A stretch of DNA of 8,263 nucleotides, from contig JBEAQS010000011.1 of NCBI GenBank assembly GCA_041163765.1, forward strand, positions 1 to 8,263. Reading direction: 5' to 3'. A program made the position numbers and the translations under genes. The stretch comes from MAG-120531 sp041163765. Its GTDB lineage: Bacteria; Bacteroidota; Bacteroidia; Flavobacteriales; Flavobacteriaceae. How positions within the stretch are numbered: position 1 is the stretch's first letter; every line of letters begins with the position of its first letter. The notes under the pieces are model-generated. The model saw only the letters and a list, made by a program, of their open reading frames with translations. It was not told the origin of the DNA and did no database searches. Of the stretch, positions 1-7,065 are shown one piece after another.

Positions 1-1398
1 ATGTCGCACAAACCCACCATTATTGCCGTAGCTACCCCCTCAGGTAGTGGAGCCATCGCTGTGATTCGTTTATCAGGTCCTCAAGCTATTCTATGGGTGA
101 ACGATTGTTTTCAATCCATCAAACCCAAAAAATTAATCGACCAAAAGTCCCACACCGTTCATCTGGGTTATTTGCACGATGGCCCAGCCATCATCGATCA
201 AGTTTTGGTGACCTTATTTAGAGGACCGCACTCCTATACAGGTGAAGATGTTGTGGAAATTTCATGCCACGGATCTACCTATATCCAACAGCGCATCATG
301 CAGCTATTTCTTGGTTTAGGGGCCCAAGTAGCTCAAGGTGGTGAGTTTACACTCCGGGCATTTCTCAACGGCAAAATGGACTTAAGCCAAGCCGAAGCAG
401 TGGCTGACTTGATTCAAAGCGAAAGTGAAGCCGCGCACCAAATAGCGGTACAGCAAATGCGCGGGGGATTTGGATCCCAACTCAAAGACCTGCGCGCTCA
501 ACTGATGCATTTTGCCTCACTCATCGAACTCGAACTGGATTTTGCCGAGGAAGACGTGGCCTTTGCCGACCGAACTGCCCTACAGGATTTGCTGCAAAAC
601 ATCAGTGAGGTACTCAGGTCCCTAATCGACTCATTTGCCCTGGGCAATGTTCTGAAAAACGGAGTGCCTGTAGCCATCATCGGCCCGCCCAACGCAGGCA
701 AATCTACCCTGCTCAACACGTTGCTCAACGAAGAGAAAGCACTGATTTCGGATATTCCTGGTACGACCAGGGATGCCATTGAAGACGAGATCAATCTGCG
801 CGGAGTACGCTTTAGGCTGATCGACACCGCAGGAATTCGCCAAACACAGGATGTGGTCGAACAGATGGGGATCAAAAAGTCCTTCGAAAAAACAGGCCAA
901 GCCTCCCTAGTGCTCTATCTATTTGACAGTGTGGAAGCAGCGCAAAACAAGGACTACTTAACCGAATTGATCTCAGGTTTTGATGCGCTAAAGTCGGAGT
1001 TTCCCGACAAGCACATACTGCTGCTAGGAAACAAAGCAGATGGACTTACGTTTAGTGAACAATCAACCCTAGAAACTTCACTCCCCCCGTTCACCTTCAT
1101 CGCGGCCAAAAACAAAACAGGCATTGAATCCTTGATCGATCAACTCTTGGCCCATGTGCTCCAGGGTCGCCACCATCAAGGCAACACTATAGTTACCAAT
1201 AGCCGACATTACGCATTGCTATTGCTCAGCCAGGAAGCAATCGATCAGGTAAAACTAGGCATTGCTCAACATAGAAGCTCAGACCTACTGGCCGTTGACA
1301 TACGCCAAGCACTCCAACATTTTGGCGCCATCACTGGAGAAATATCTTCTGATGAACTTCTGGGTAATATTTTTGCTAATTTCTGTATCGGGAAATAA
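1..1398 (+). CDS. mnmE: tRNA uridine-5-carboxymethylaminomethyl modification GTPase MnmE
   Basis: MnmE (TrmE) works with MnmG to install the carboxymethylaminomethyl group at C5 of the wobble uridine in certain tRNAs, in the cytoplasm. The 465-residue length is normal for the family. The N-terminal folate-binding domain begins with the typical ATPSGSGAIAVIRLSG segment (residues 11-26). The G domain sits inside the helical domain and all its motifs are intact: P-loop GPPNAGKS (228-235), GTTRD (254-258), DTAG (275-278), NKAD (344-347) and AAK (368-370). The protein ends in FCIGK, with the conserved catalytic cysteine at 462. The ATG at base 1 puts the family's start-proximal motif in the usual place, so the gene looks complete, although nothing upstream can be seen. 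mnmG is not in the window. The next gene has its own promoter candidate, so mnmE is probably not in the same operon. Confidence 0.97.
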   Translation: MSHKPTIIAVATPSGSGAIAVIRLSGPQAILWVNDCFQSIKPKKLIDQKSHTVHLGYLHDGPAIIDQVLVTLFRGPHSYTGEDVVEISCHGSTYIQQRIMQLFLGLGAQVAQGGEFTLRAFLNGKMDLSQAEAVADLIQSESEAAHQIAVQQMRGGFGSQLKDLRAQLMHFASLIELELDFAEEDVAFADRTALQDLLQNISEVLRSLIDSFALGNVLKNGVPVAIIGPPNAGKSTLLNTLLNEEKALISDIPGTTRDAIEDEINLRGVRFRLIDTAGIRQTQDVVEQMGIKKSFEKTGQASLVLYLFDSVEAAQNKDYLTELISGFDALKSEFPDKHILLLGNKADGLTFSEQSTLETSLPPFTFIAAKNKTGIESLIDQLLAHVLQGRHHQGNTIVTNSRHYALLLLSQEAIDQVKLGIAQHRSSDLLAVDIRQALQHFGAITGEISSDELLGNIFANFCIGK

Positions 1399-1439
1399 TC
1401 AACGGTCGTTTTTCCATAAATCGTCAAACTGCGGATAGG

Positions 1440-1463
1440 GCTTGGACACTTAAGTCACCAAGC
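1440..1463. promoter_or_regulatory. Imperfect palindrome abutting the promoter (possible operator)
   Basis: The 24 bases have outer arms GCTTGG (1440-1445) and CCAAGC (1458-1463) around an inner perfect palindrome ACTTAAGT (1448-1455). Only the two symmetrical dinucleotides between them fail to pair, so 20 of 24 bases are symmetric. The site ends two bases before the TTG of the predicted -33 element. No T-run follows on the plus strand, which argues against a standard intrinsic terminator for mnmE. A dimeric regulator site for the UDP-sugar genes is one reading, and a weak hairpin ending the mnmE transcript is the other. The symmetry is seen; the function is inferred. Confidence 0.4.
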
Positions 1464-1464
1464 G

Positions 1465-1495
1465 GTTGGATTCTGCACAGAAGGTTGTATTTTTG
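1465..1495 (+). promoter_or_regulatory. Bacteroidota-type sigma promoter for the UDP-sugar operon
   Basis: A -7 box TATTTTTG (1488-1495) matches the Bacteroidota consensus TAnnTTTG exactly. A -33 element, GTTG (1465-1468), lies 19 bases upstream, inside the usual spacing. Transcription would begin around base 1500-1503, giving a leader of only about a dozen bases before the ATG at 1514. The layout also settles the start of the next gene: the in-frame TTG at 1466 is the -33 element itself and would lie upstream of the transcript. Confidence 0.6.
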
Positions 1496-1513
1496 CCCAA
1501 ATTCTGCGTATTC

Positions 1514-2539
1514 ATGAAAGTACTCCTCACCGGAGCTGCCGGATTTATCGGATTTTATGTAGCCCAAGCTTTGCTCCAACAAGGCGTTGAGGTGGTGGGT
1601 ATCGATGATTTAAACGATTACTACGACCCACAACTCAAGCGGGATCGTTTGGGGGAACTCGGCGTTTTCGACCAGCCTTTTGAATCCGGAAAATATTATT
1701 CGGGGGTGCACGGATTTAGTTTCGCTTTGGTGCGCATTGAAGTCCAGGAACAAGTAAACGCCGTATTTGCCCAGCACCAGTTTGATGCTGTGTGTCATCT
1801 GGCCGCTCAAGCAGGTGTGCGTTACAGCCTAGAGAATCCCATGGCTTATGCACAAAGCAATCTAGTGGGATTCCTCCATATTCTGGAAGCGTGCCGCCAC
1901 AACCACATACATCATTTGGTATATGCCAGTAGCTCAAGCGTATACGGCATGAGTGATCAGGTGCCTTTTACCACGGAAGCGCGTGTGGATCAACCGATCA
2001 GTCTATACGCTGCTACCAAAAAGAGCAATGAGTTGATGGCTTATACCTACGCTCATTTATTTGGCTTGTACACCACTGGCCTTCGGTTTTTCACTGTCTA
2101 TGGACCTTGGGGACGACCTGATATGGCCCCCATGTTATTTGCCAAAGCCATCAAACACCAACAACCGATTAACGTATTTAACCACGGGGTCATGGAGCGC
2201 GACTTTACGTACGTAGTAGATATTGCTCAAGGTGTCTGTGCTACACTGATAAAAAATCCCGTGGATGTTCCCCAGCGCGATAAATATGCCCTGTACAACA
2301 TTGGCAACAATCAACCGGTTTCGCTCTCCGCATTCATTGAACTGTTGGAGACTGAAATGAACCAAAAGGCCGTAAAAAACTTCCTGCCCATGCAACCGGG
2401 AGACGTGGTGCGTACTTGGGCAGATACCAAACCTCTGATGAACGATTATCAATACCAACCGTCAACGCCCCTGTCCCTTGGAATTGGGGAATTTGTTCGT
2501 TGGTACCAAATCTATACACAAAAAAATAACAACCTATGA
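1514..2539 (+). CDS. UDP-glucuronate 4-epimerase-type NAD-dependent epimerase (extended SDR)
   Basis: This 341-residue extended short-chain dehydrogenase/reductase most likely interconverts UDP-glucuronate and UDP-galacturonate through a 4-keto intermediate with bound NAD+. The Rossmann motif GAAGFIG is at residues 7-13, followed by the GIDDLNDYYD segment (29-38) typical of the CapI/GAE-type epimerases. The catalytic serine region is SSSSVYG (139-145) and the YxxxK pair is Y165/K169. GPWGRPDMA (197-205) and RDFTYVVDI (229-237) are family signatures; most relatives have two aspartates where this protein has V235-D236. The ATG at 1514 is chosen because it puts the glycine motif at the normal distance from the N terminus; the upstream TTG at 1466 falls in the predicted promoter. 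Its stop overlaps the start of the UDP-glucose dehydrogenase gene (ATGA), whose product is the substrate this enzyme would use, and this supports UDP-glucuronate over UDP-glucose as substrate. A dTDP- or CDP-sugar epimerase is less likely. Confidence 0.88.
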   Translation: MKVLLTGAAGFIGFYVAQALLQQGVEVVGIDDLNDYYDPQLKRDRLGELGVFDQPFESGKYYSGVHGFSFALVRIEVQEQVNAVFAQHQFDAVCHLAAQAGVRYSLENPMAYAQSNLVGFLHILEACRHNHIHHLVYASSSSVYGMSDQVPFTTEARVDQPISLYAATKKSNELMAYTYAHLFGLYTTGLRFFTVYGPWGRPDMAPMLFAKAIKHQQPINVFNHGVMERDFTYVVDIAQGVCATLIKNPVDVPQRDKYALYNIGNNQPVSLSAFIELLETEMNQKAVKNFLPMQPGDVVRTWADTKPLMNDYQYQPSTPLSLGIGEFVRWYQIYTQKNNNL

Positions 2540-3864
2540 AAATAACTGTAGTGGGAACTGGCTATGTTGGGTTGGTCAGCGGAACTTGTTTCGCAGAAAT
2601 GGGCAATACCGTGTGCTGTATTGATGTAGATCAAAAGAAAATCGAAGGACTAAAAAAAGGAATTATTCCGATTTATGAGCCTGGATTAGAAGCGATGGTG
2701 TTGCGCAATACCGCCAATGGGAACTTGACGTTTTCCACTGATTTAGCAAGCAAACTAAACGACACGGATATCGCCTTTATCGCTGTGGGCACCCCCATGG
2801 GTGAGGATGGTTCCGCAGATCTAAAATACGTGTTGCAAGTAGCCCAAACCATTGGGGATCATATGACCCATCCATTGTTGGTGGTTGACAAGTCCACAGT
2901 TCCCGTAGGTACGGCGGACCAAGTACGCCAGACAATTCAGGCCGCTTTGGACAAACGCGGACTAAGCATCGACTTTCACGTACTCTCCAATCCAGAATTC
3001 TTGAAAGAAGGTGACGCTATTGCTGATTTCATGAAACCGGATCGGGTGGTGATCGGCGGAGATGACCCAGAGGCATTAGAGGTGATGAAGGAACTGTATG
3101 CCCCGTTCTTTAGAACCAATATGGACCGTATGATCACTATGGACGTTCGTTCAGCAGAAATGACCAAATACGTAGCCAACGCAATGTTGGCCACCAAGAT
3201 ATCATTTATGAACGAAGTGGCCAATATCTGCGAATTGGTAGGTGCGGATGTGAACAAAGTCCGCGTAGGTATCGGATCAGACAGCCGGATTGGATACAGC
3301 TTTATCTACCCTGGTTGCGGCTATGGAGGGTCCTGTTTCCCTAAAGATGTAAAAGCCTTGCAAAAAACAGCGCTTTCTTATGGCTATGAGCCACAAATTA
3401 TTCAAGCTGTGGAACAGGTAAACGACCAACAAAAACTGCGTATTGCTCAAAAGGTAGTGGCTCATTTTGGCGAGGATTTAAGCGGCAAACGTTTTGCTGT
3501 CTGGGGATTGGCCTTTAAACCTGAAACCGACGATATGCGTGAAGCGCCTGCCATATATATCATTCAAGAATTGGTTAAACGCGGTGCATCCGTAACGGCA
3601 TTTGACCCCAAGGCCATGAATGAAGCTAAAGAACATTACCTAAAAGATTTGGCCGGAGTTTCTTACGTAGATCAAAAATATGAAGCGGTTCACGGGGCGG
3701 ATGCACTTATTTTGCTCACAGAATGGAAAACCTTTAGGTCTCCAGATTTTGAACAAATCAAAGAATCACTCAAGGAGCCAGTCATTTTTGACGGAAGAAA
3801 TCAATACAATGAAAAGGTGTTGACCAAGATGGGATTTGCTTACTACCAAATTGGAAAAAAGTAA
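2536..3864 (+). CDS. ugd: UDP-glucose 6-dehydrogenase
   Basis: This enzyme oxidises UDP-glucose to UDP-glucuronate in the cytoplasm, using two NAD+. Its 442 residues match the usual bacterial length. The N-terminal Rossmann motif is GTGYVG (7-12). Residues expected in the active site are all visible: T121 in KSTVPVGT, the glutamates of NPEFLKEG (152-159), K211 and N215 in the central helix, and the catalytic C267 within GCGYGGSCFPKD (260-271). The C-terminal UDP-binding domain begins near the WGLAFKPETDDMREAP segment. The start codon overlaps the epimerase stop by four bases, so translation is probably coupled, with no purine-rich ribosome site in the A-rich sequence before it. The pair makes UDP-galacturonate from UDP-glucose. 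The stop codon directly abuts the oppositely oriented bshA stop. Confidence 0.96.
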   Translation: MKITVVGTGYVGLVSGTCFAEMGNTVCCIDVDQKKIEGLKKGIIPIYEPGLEAMVLRNTANGNLTFSTDLASKLNDTDIAFIAVGTPMGEDGSADLKYVLQVAQTIGDHMTHPLLVVDKSTVPVGTADQVRQTIQAALDKRGLSIDFHVLSNPEFLKEGDAIADFMKPDRVVIGGDDPEALEVMKELYAPFFRTNMDRMITMDVRSAEMTKYVANAMLATKISFMNEVANICELVGADVNKVRVGIGSDSRIGYSFIYPGCGYGGSCFPKDVKALQKTALSYGYEPQIIQAVEQVNDQQKLRIAQKVVAHFGEDLSGKRFAVWGLAFKPETDDMREAPAIYIIQELVKRGASVTAFDPKAMNEAKEHYLKDLAGVSYVDQKYEAVHGADALILLTEWKTFRSPDFEQIKESLKEPVIFDGRNQYNEKVLTKMGFAYYQIGKK

Positions 3865-3867
3865 TTA
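3862..3867. other. Abutting convergent stop codons
   Basis: The TAA of ugd (3862-3864) is followed at once by TTA (3865-3867), the reversed stop of bshA, making the palindrome TAATTA. No spacer exists between the operons, and I find no convincing stem-loop with a T-run in the flanking bases on either strand. The two transcripts therefore probably overlap at their 3' ends, or end inside the opposing gene. Confidence 0.85.
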
Positions 3868-4992
3868 AACAGACGCCATCGCACAAGCATAAACAGCTTC
3901 GTACTGGGGCACCACTTTTTGGATATCGAACGTTAAGGCCTGAGCGTATGCTTGGGCCTTAAATTTTTCCAGCACATCACTATCCGACAGCAAGTCAATA
4001 CTGTACTTGGCCATGGAGGACACATCCCCTACAGAGCACAAATATCCAGTCACTCCATGAATATTAACCTCTGGTATACCCCCGGTATCACTGGAGACTA
4101 CTGGAGTGCGGTTGATCATGGCTTCTAAGGCGGCTAAACCAAAACTCTCCGAAATCGAGGGAAGTAAAAACAAATCTGAAAAACACAAAATTCGATCAAT
4201 TTCATTGGAGTTTCCCAAAAACACCACGCGGTCTGAAATCCCTTTTTCCTCACAAAGTCGCTCCGCATTTTCTCGTTCTGGACCATCGCCTACCATCATT
4301 AACTTAGCAGGGATTTCTCGCTGAATTCGATCAAACACCTCAATCACATCAGGAATACACTTAACAGGTCTAAAATTTGATATGTGGGTGATCACGCGCT
4401 CTGAATCTTTGGCGATTAAGGTGCGTTGGCAATCCGTGGGCGGAAATACATATTTTGAGGCATCGATAAAATTGGGCACCACACTGATCTCTTTGTCCAA
4501 TGAAAACAATTCATTGGTCTTCTTTTTGAGGTCTGCAGATACCGAAGTCACCACGTTAGATTGGTTAATGCTAAACTGTACTGCGGGTTTATAAAAGGGG
4601 TGTTGTCCTACCAAGGTGATATCCGTACCGTGTAAGGTGGTCACCATCGGAATATTTTTTCCGTGTTCCCGGAGCATTTGCTGAGCCATATAACCGGCAT
4701 AGGCATGTGGAATAGCGTAATGCACGTGAAGTAGTTCAATATCATGAGCCAGAACCGTATCGACCAATTTTGAAGATAGAGCCAGCTCGTAGGGTTGATA
4801 GTGAAACAACGGGTATTCTGGAACGTGTACTTCGTGGAAGTGTATGTGTTGATTCAATAAAGCCAATCTCACCGGTTGTTTGTAGGTAATGAAATGTATT
4901 TCATGTCCCCTATTGGCTAGGGCAATACCTAATTCAGTCGCCACCACGCCACTTCCACCAAAAGTTGGATAACACACAATGCCTATTTTCAT
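3865..4992 (-). CDS. bshA: N-acetyl-alpha-D-glucosaminyl L-malate synthase BshA (bacillithiol synthesis)
   Basis: BshA is a retaining GT4 glycosyltransferase that joins N-acetylglucosamine from UDP-GlcNAc to L-malate, the first step of bacillithiol synthesis in the cytoplasm. The 375-residue protein starts with the characteristic MKIGIVCYPTFGGSGVVATE segment. Other motifs are HVHYAIPHA (89-97), TTLHGTDITLVG (118-129), VVPNFID (171-177), SNFRPVK (205-211) and GDGPE (235-239). The EX7E element of the family runs from E282 to E290 in ESFGLAALEAM. These identify the BshA branch rather than a generic glycosyltransferase. It is the last gene of the minus-strand operon and its start overlaps the GH3 stop by four bases (ATGA). 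bshB and bshC are not in the window, so the pathway must be completed elsewhere. Confidence 0.94.
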   Translation of the reverse strand: MKIGIVCYPTFGGSGVVATELGIALANRGHEIHFITYKQPVRLALLNQHIHFHEVHVPEYPLFHYQPYELALSSKLVDTVLAHDIELLHVHYAIPHAYAGYMAQQMLREHGKNIPMVTTLHGTDITLVGQHPFYKPAVQFSINQSNVVTSVSADLKKKTNELFSLDKEISVVPNFIDASKYVFPPTDCQRTLIAKDSERVITHISNFRPVKCIPDVIEVFDRIQREIPAKLMMVGDGPERENAERLCEEKGISDRVVFLGNSNEIDRILCFSDLFLLPSISESFGLAALEAMINRTPVVSSDTGGIPEVNIHGVTGYLCSVGDVSSMAKYSIDLLSDSDVLEKFKAQAYAQALTFDIQKVVPQYEAVYACAMASV

Positions 4993-6581
4993 CTTTCAGT
5001 GGTTTTTTGGGTAGGTAATCGGTTGTTATTGGTCAATTTTCCAGACAATACCTCTGGACCTAAAGACTGTAATTTAGCCTTGTTGAGATACATCACCCAA
5101 CGTTGACTCCAAAGTTCAGCATCTCCCAGTTGCGTCAATGCATAAGGGGATCCAAAAACCAATGCGTAATTGTTTTTGTACCTGGAAGTGATTCGAGCAA
5201 TTTGTTCAAGGGCTTCAGGGGACAATCGATAAGAAGTATAGGGACTCGAATCAGGTACATGAATACTTACGACTACTGCGTCGTACTCCTTTCCATAAAT
5301 CAACGGTTGTGCCCCCCATTGATTCATCGCTTCTTGGTATCGAGTAGCATCACCAGAACCAAAAGTGATGTATCCGACTTTCTCCTTGTTGGCAATTGAC
5401 TGAACGATTGGTTTTTCCTGGGTAGGTATCTGGGTATACACCTCCTCTATCCAATCGGTGTGGGGATGACTAGTCAGATAATTCAGTACTTCTTCCCGGT
5501 TGATTAAGTCTGGTTTTTCGGCCAAACCAACTCGGTATTTATAGGATAATATTTTCTTTACCGAATGCGCCAAACGGTCTTCGGTGATTTTTCCTGAAGA
5601 AATTGCGCGTATCATTGCTTGAACACCTGCTGCTAAATCAACAGGGATCAACAATACGTCATTACCCGCTAAAAAAGCTTCCACAGCTACTTGTCCAGGG
5701 TCCATCGATTGACTCACTCCTTTCATGTTTAAAGCATCTGTAATGACTAGTCCACGGAACGACAACTCATCAATCAACAAGTCGGTAACCACCGCTTTAG
5801 ACAAGCTGGAAGGTTGACCTGGCTGATGCGTTAATTCCGGCACATCTAAATGAGCTACCATAACCGCATCTACTTGATTTAAGAGCGATGCTTGATAGGG
5901 GAAAAGTTCCACCTGATTCAATCGGTTGCGGAGATGTCCTACTTGAGGTAATGTTTTATGCGAATCTTGGGACGTGTCTCCATGACCAGGAAAGTGTTTC
6001 GCACAGGAAAGTACCCCGGAATCGGATAAACCTTGAGCATAGGCTTTGGCATGCTCGGTGACCCGTTGCGGGGAAGATCCAAAAGATCGGTTGCCAATAA
6101 TGGGATTCAACGGATGAACATTGATGTCTGCCACGGGAGCAAAATTCATGTGTACACCCATCATCCTGAGGTCTTGACCGATTCTATTCCCCAACTCACG
6201 AGTCCATTGGGTATCGGATAAACTGCCCATAGCCATCGCCCAAGGAAAGGGCTCAAGCGACTTAAAGCGCATGGCTACTCCCCACTCAGCGTCCATAGCA
6301 ATCAGCACACCAAGCGAAGCATTGGATTGTATGCGGTTGGTCAAATCGATTTGAACCTCTGGCAAACCTGCCAAAAAAGCCACACCACCTACTTGATACT
6401 TCTGAATAGCGGATAATTGACGGTTTACTAGTTCGGGGGGATCTGAGGTGGTTATCCCTACCATAAAAAGTTGTCCTACTTTTTCTTCGAGAGACATTTG
6501 TTCATAGGTCTGCTCCACCCATGATTGAGCTGGCGAAAAAAAACTGACAAAAAGGGTTAGATAGAACAGTATATACCTCAT
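4989..6581 (-). CDS. Secreted glycoside hydrolase family 3 protein, beta-N-acetylhexosaminidase (NagZ)-like
   Basis: This is a GH3 enzyme, most likely a periplasmic beta-N-acetylglucosaminidase acting on peptidoglycan fragments or other GlcNAc glycosides. From the ATG at 6581 it has 530 residues. Residues 1-20 look like a Sec signal peptide: R2, a hydrophobic core at 3-15, and probable cleavage in the SPAQS stretch, with no lipobox cysteine. The TIM-barrel domain (about 25-355) carries the NagZ signature KHFPGHGDTSQDSH (195-208), including the Asp-Ser-His acid/base dyad D206/H208, and the expected nucleophile D282 in ITDALNMKGV. A C-terminal alpha/beta domain (about 390-515) follows. It lacks the C-terminal beta-lactamase-like domain found in many larger Bacteroidota relatives. 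A TTG one codon upstream (6584) could also start it, but ATG forms a TGATG junction with the preceding gene. Substrate preference cannot be read from the sequence. Confidence 0.87.
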   Translation of the reverse strand: MRYILFYLTLFVSFFSPAQSWVEQTYEQMSLEEKVGQLFMVGITTSDPPELVNRQLSAIQKYQVGGVAFLAGLPEVQIDLTNRIQSNASLGVLIAMDAEWGVAMRFKSLEPFPWAMAMGSLSDTQWTRELGNRIGQDLRMMGVHMNFAPVADINVHPLNPIIGNRSFGSSPQRVTEHAKAYAQGLSDSGVLSCAKHFPGHGDTSQDSHKTLPQVGHLRNRLNQVELFPYQASLLNQVDAVMVAHLDVPELTHQPGQPSSLSKAVVTDLLIDELSFRGLVITDALNMKGVSQSMDPGQVAVEAFLAGNDVLLIPVDLAAGVQAMIRAISSGKITEDRLAHSVKKILSYKYRVGLAEKPDLINREEVLNYLTSHPHTDWIEEVYTQIPTQEKPIVQSIANKEKVGYITFGSGDATRYQEAMNQWGAQPLIYGKEYDAVVVSIHVPDSSPYTSYRLSPEALEQIARITSRYKNNYALVFGSPYALTQLGDAELWSQRWVMYLNKAKLQSLGPEVLSGKLTNNNRLPTQKTTER

Positions 6582-7063
6582 CAAAACATGTGTTTATGCC
6601 AGCTGTCTTTGGCGGGTACCTCCCAGGCAGTCTCCAACTCAATCTTGGTATTCACTAGGTTATTAAACACGATTGTCTCTCCAGTGACTGATTTATCTTT
6701 GACCATTTTTTTGAACTCCTTTAATGGTTTGTATGCGATGAACGCACCACTTTTAAAGGAGACATTCATGCGGTCCAACAACGTAATCTCATACTGTTTT
6801 TCAAGGGACTGTATTAAATGCACTTGAGCATCAATAGAACATCCTGAGGCAGCAGCTTGTTCCGTATCCAGGCCAATAACGATAAATCTGTTGTACGGAA
6901 TTTGAAACCCGGACACCAAATCTTGACCATGAGCCTTCCATTGATCTAAAAACTCAGCTAGTGCTGCTGAAATTGACGACTGTTCCGCTTCACTGAGCGA
7001 CCGATTAGATTGATAAATCCAAATACGCGCATCTTCTGGAAGCGTTTCAAAAGGTACTAACAT
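6581..7063 (-). CDS. Conserved protein of unknown function (family often mislabelled 'ABC transporter ATPase')
   Basis: I recognise this 160-residue protein as a small family seen across Bacteroidota that databases commonly call 'ABC transporter ATPase'. The sequence does not support that name: there is no Walker A loop, no LSGGQ signature and no Walker B motif. The visible blocks are RIWIYQSNR (13-21), WKAHG (42-46), YNRFIVIGLD (57-66), SGCSID (73-78), LLDRMNV (95-101), IVFNNLVNT (131-139) and WEVPAKDSWH (147-156). It has no signal peptide or membrane segment, so it is probably cytoplasmic. C75 in SGCSID is the only cysteine. It starts two bases after the HdrB-like gene stops and its stop overlaps the GH3 start by one base. 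The function is unknown; its place next to iron-sulfur proteins hints at a redox or assembly role, which is inference only. Confidence 0.85.
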   Translation of the reverse strand: MLVPFETLPEDARIWIYQSNRSLSEAEQSSISAALAEFLDQWKAHGQDLVSGFQIPYNRFIVIGLDTEQAAASGCSIDAQVHLIQSLEKQYEITLLDRMNVSFKSGAFIAYKPLKEFKKMVKDKSVTGETIVFNNLVNTKIELETAWEVPAKDSWHKHMF

Positions 7064-7065
7064 GT

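Noticed and set aside
498..900. Two overlapping minus-strand open frames inside mnmE (up to 125 codons)
   Set aside because: They lie opposite intact GTPase-domain coding sequence, have no recognisable domain, and one is unusually rich in Ser and Arg as expected for an antisense frame.
1391..1415. Possible terminator after mnmE: GGAAA/TTTCC arms and a short T-run
   Set aside because: The stem is only five pairs with a 15-base loop, and the T-run is part of the arm, so it is not a convincing intrinsic terminator.
1466..1513. Sixteen-codon N-terminal extension of the epimerase from a TTG at 1466
   Set aside because: The TTG coincides with the predicted -33 element, the extension has no family resemblance, and the ATG at 1514 puts the Rossmann motif at its usual place.
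2976..3465. Minus-strand open frames inside ugd
   Set aside because: They are antisense shadows of a strongly conserved enzyme with no motif of their own.
4106..4594. Plus-strand open frames opposite bshA
   Set aside because: They mirror conserved glycosyltransferase coding sequence and show no start context or domain.
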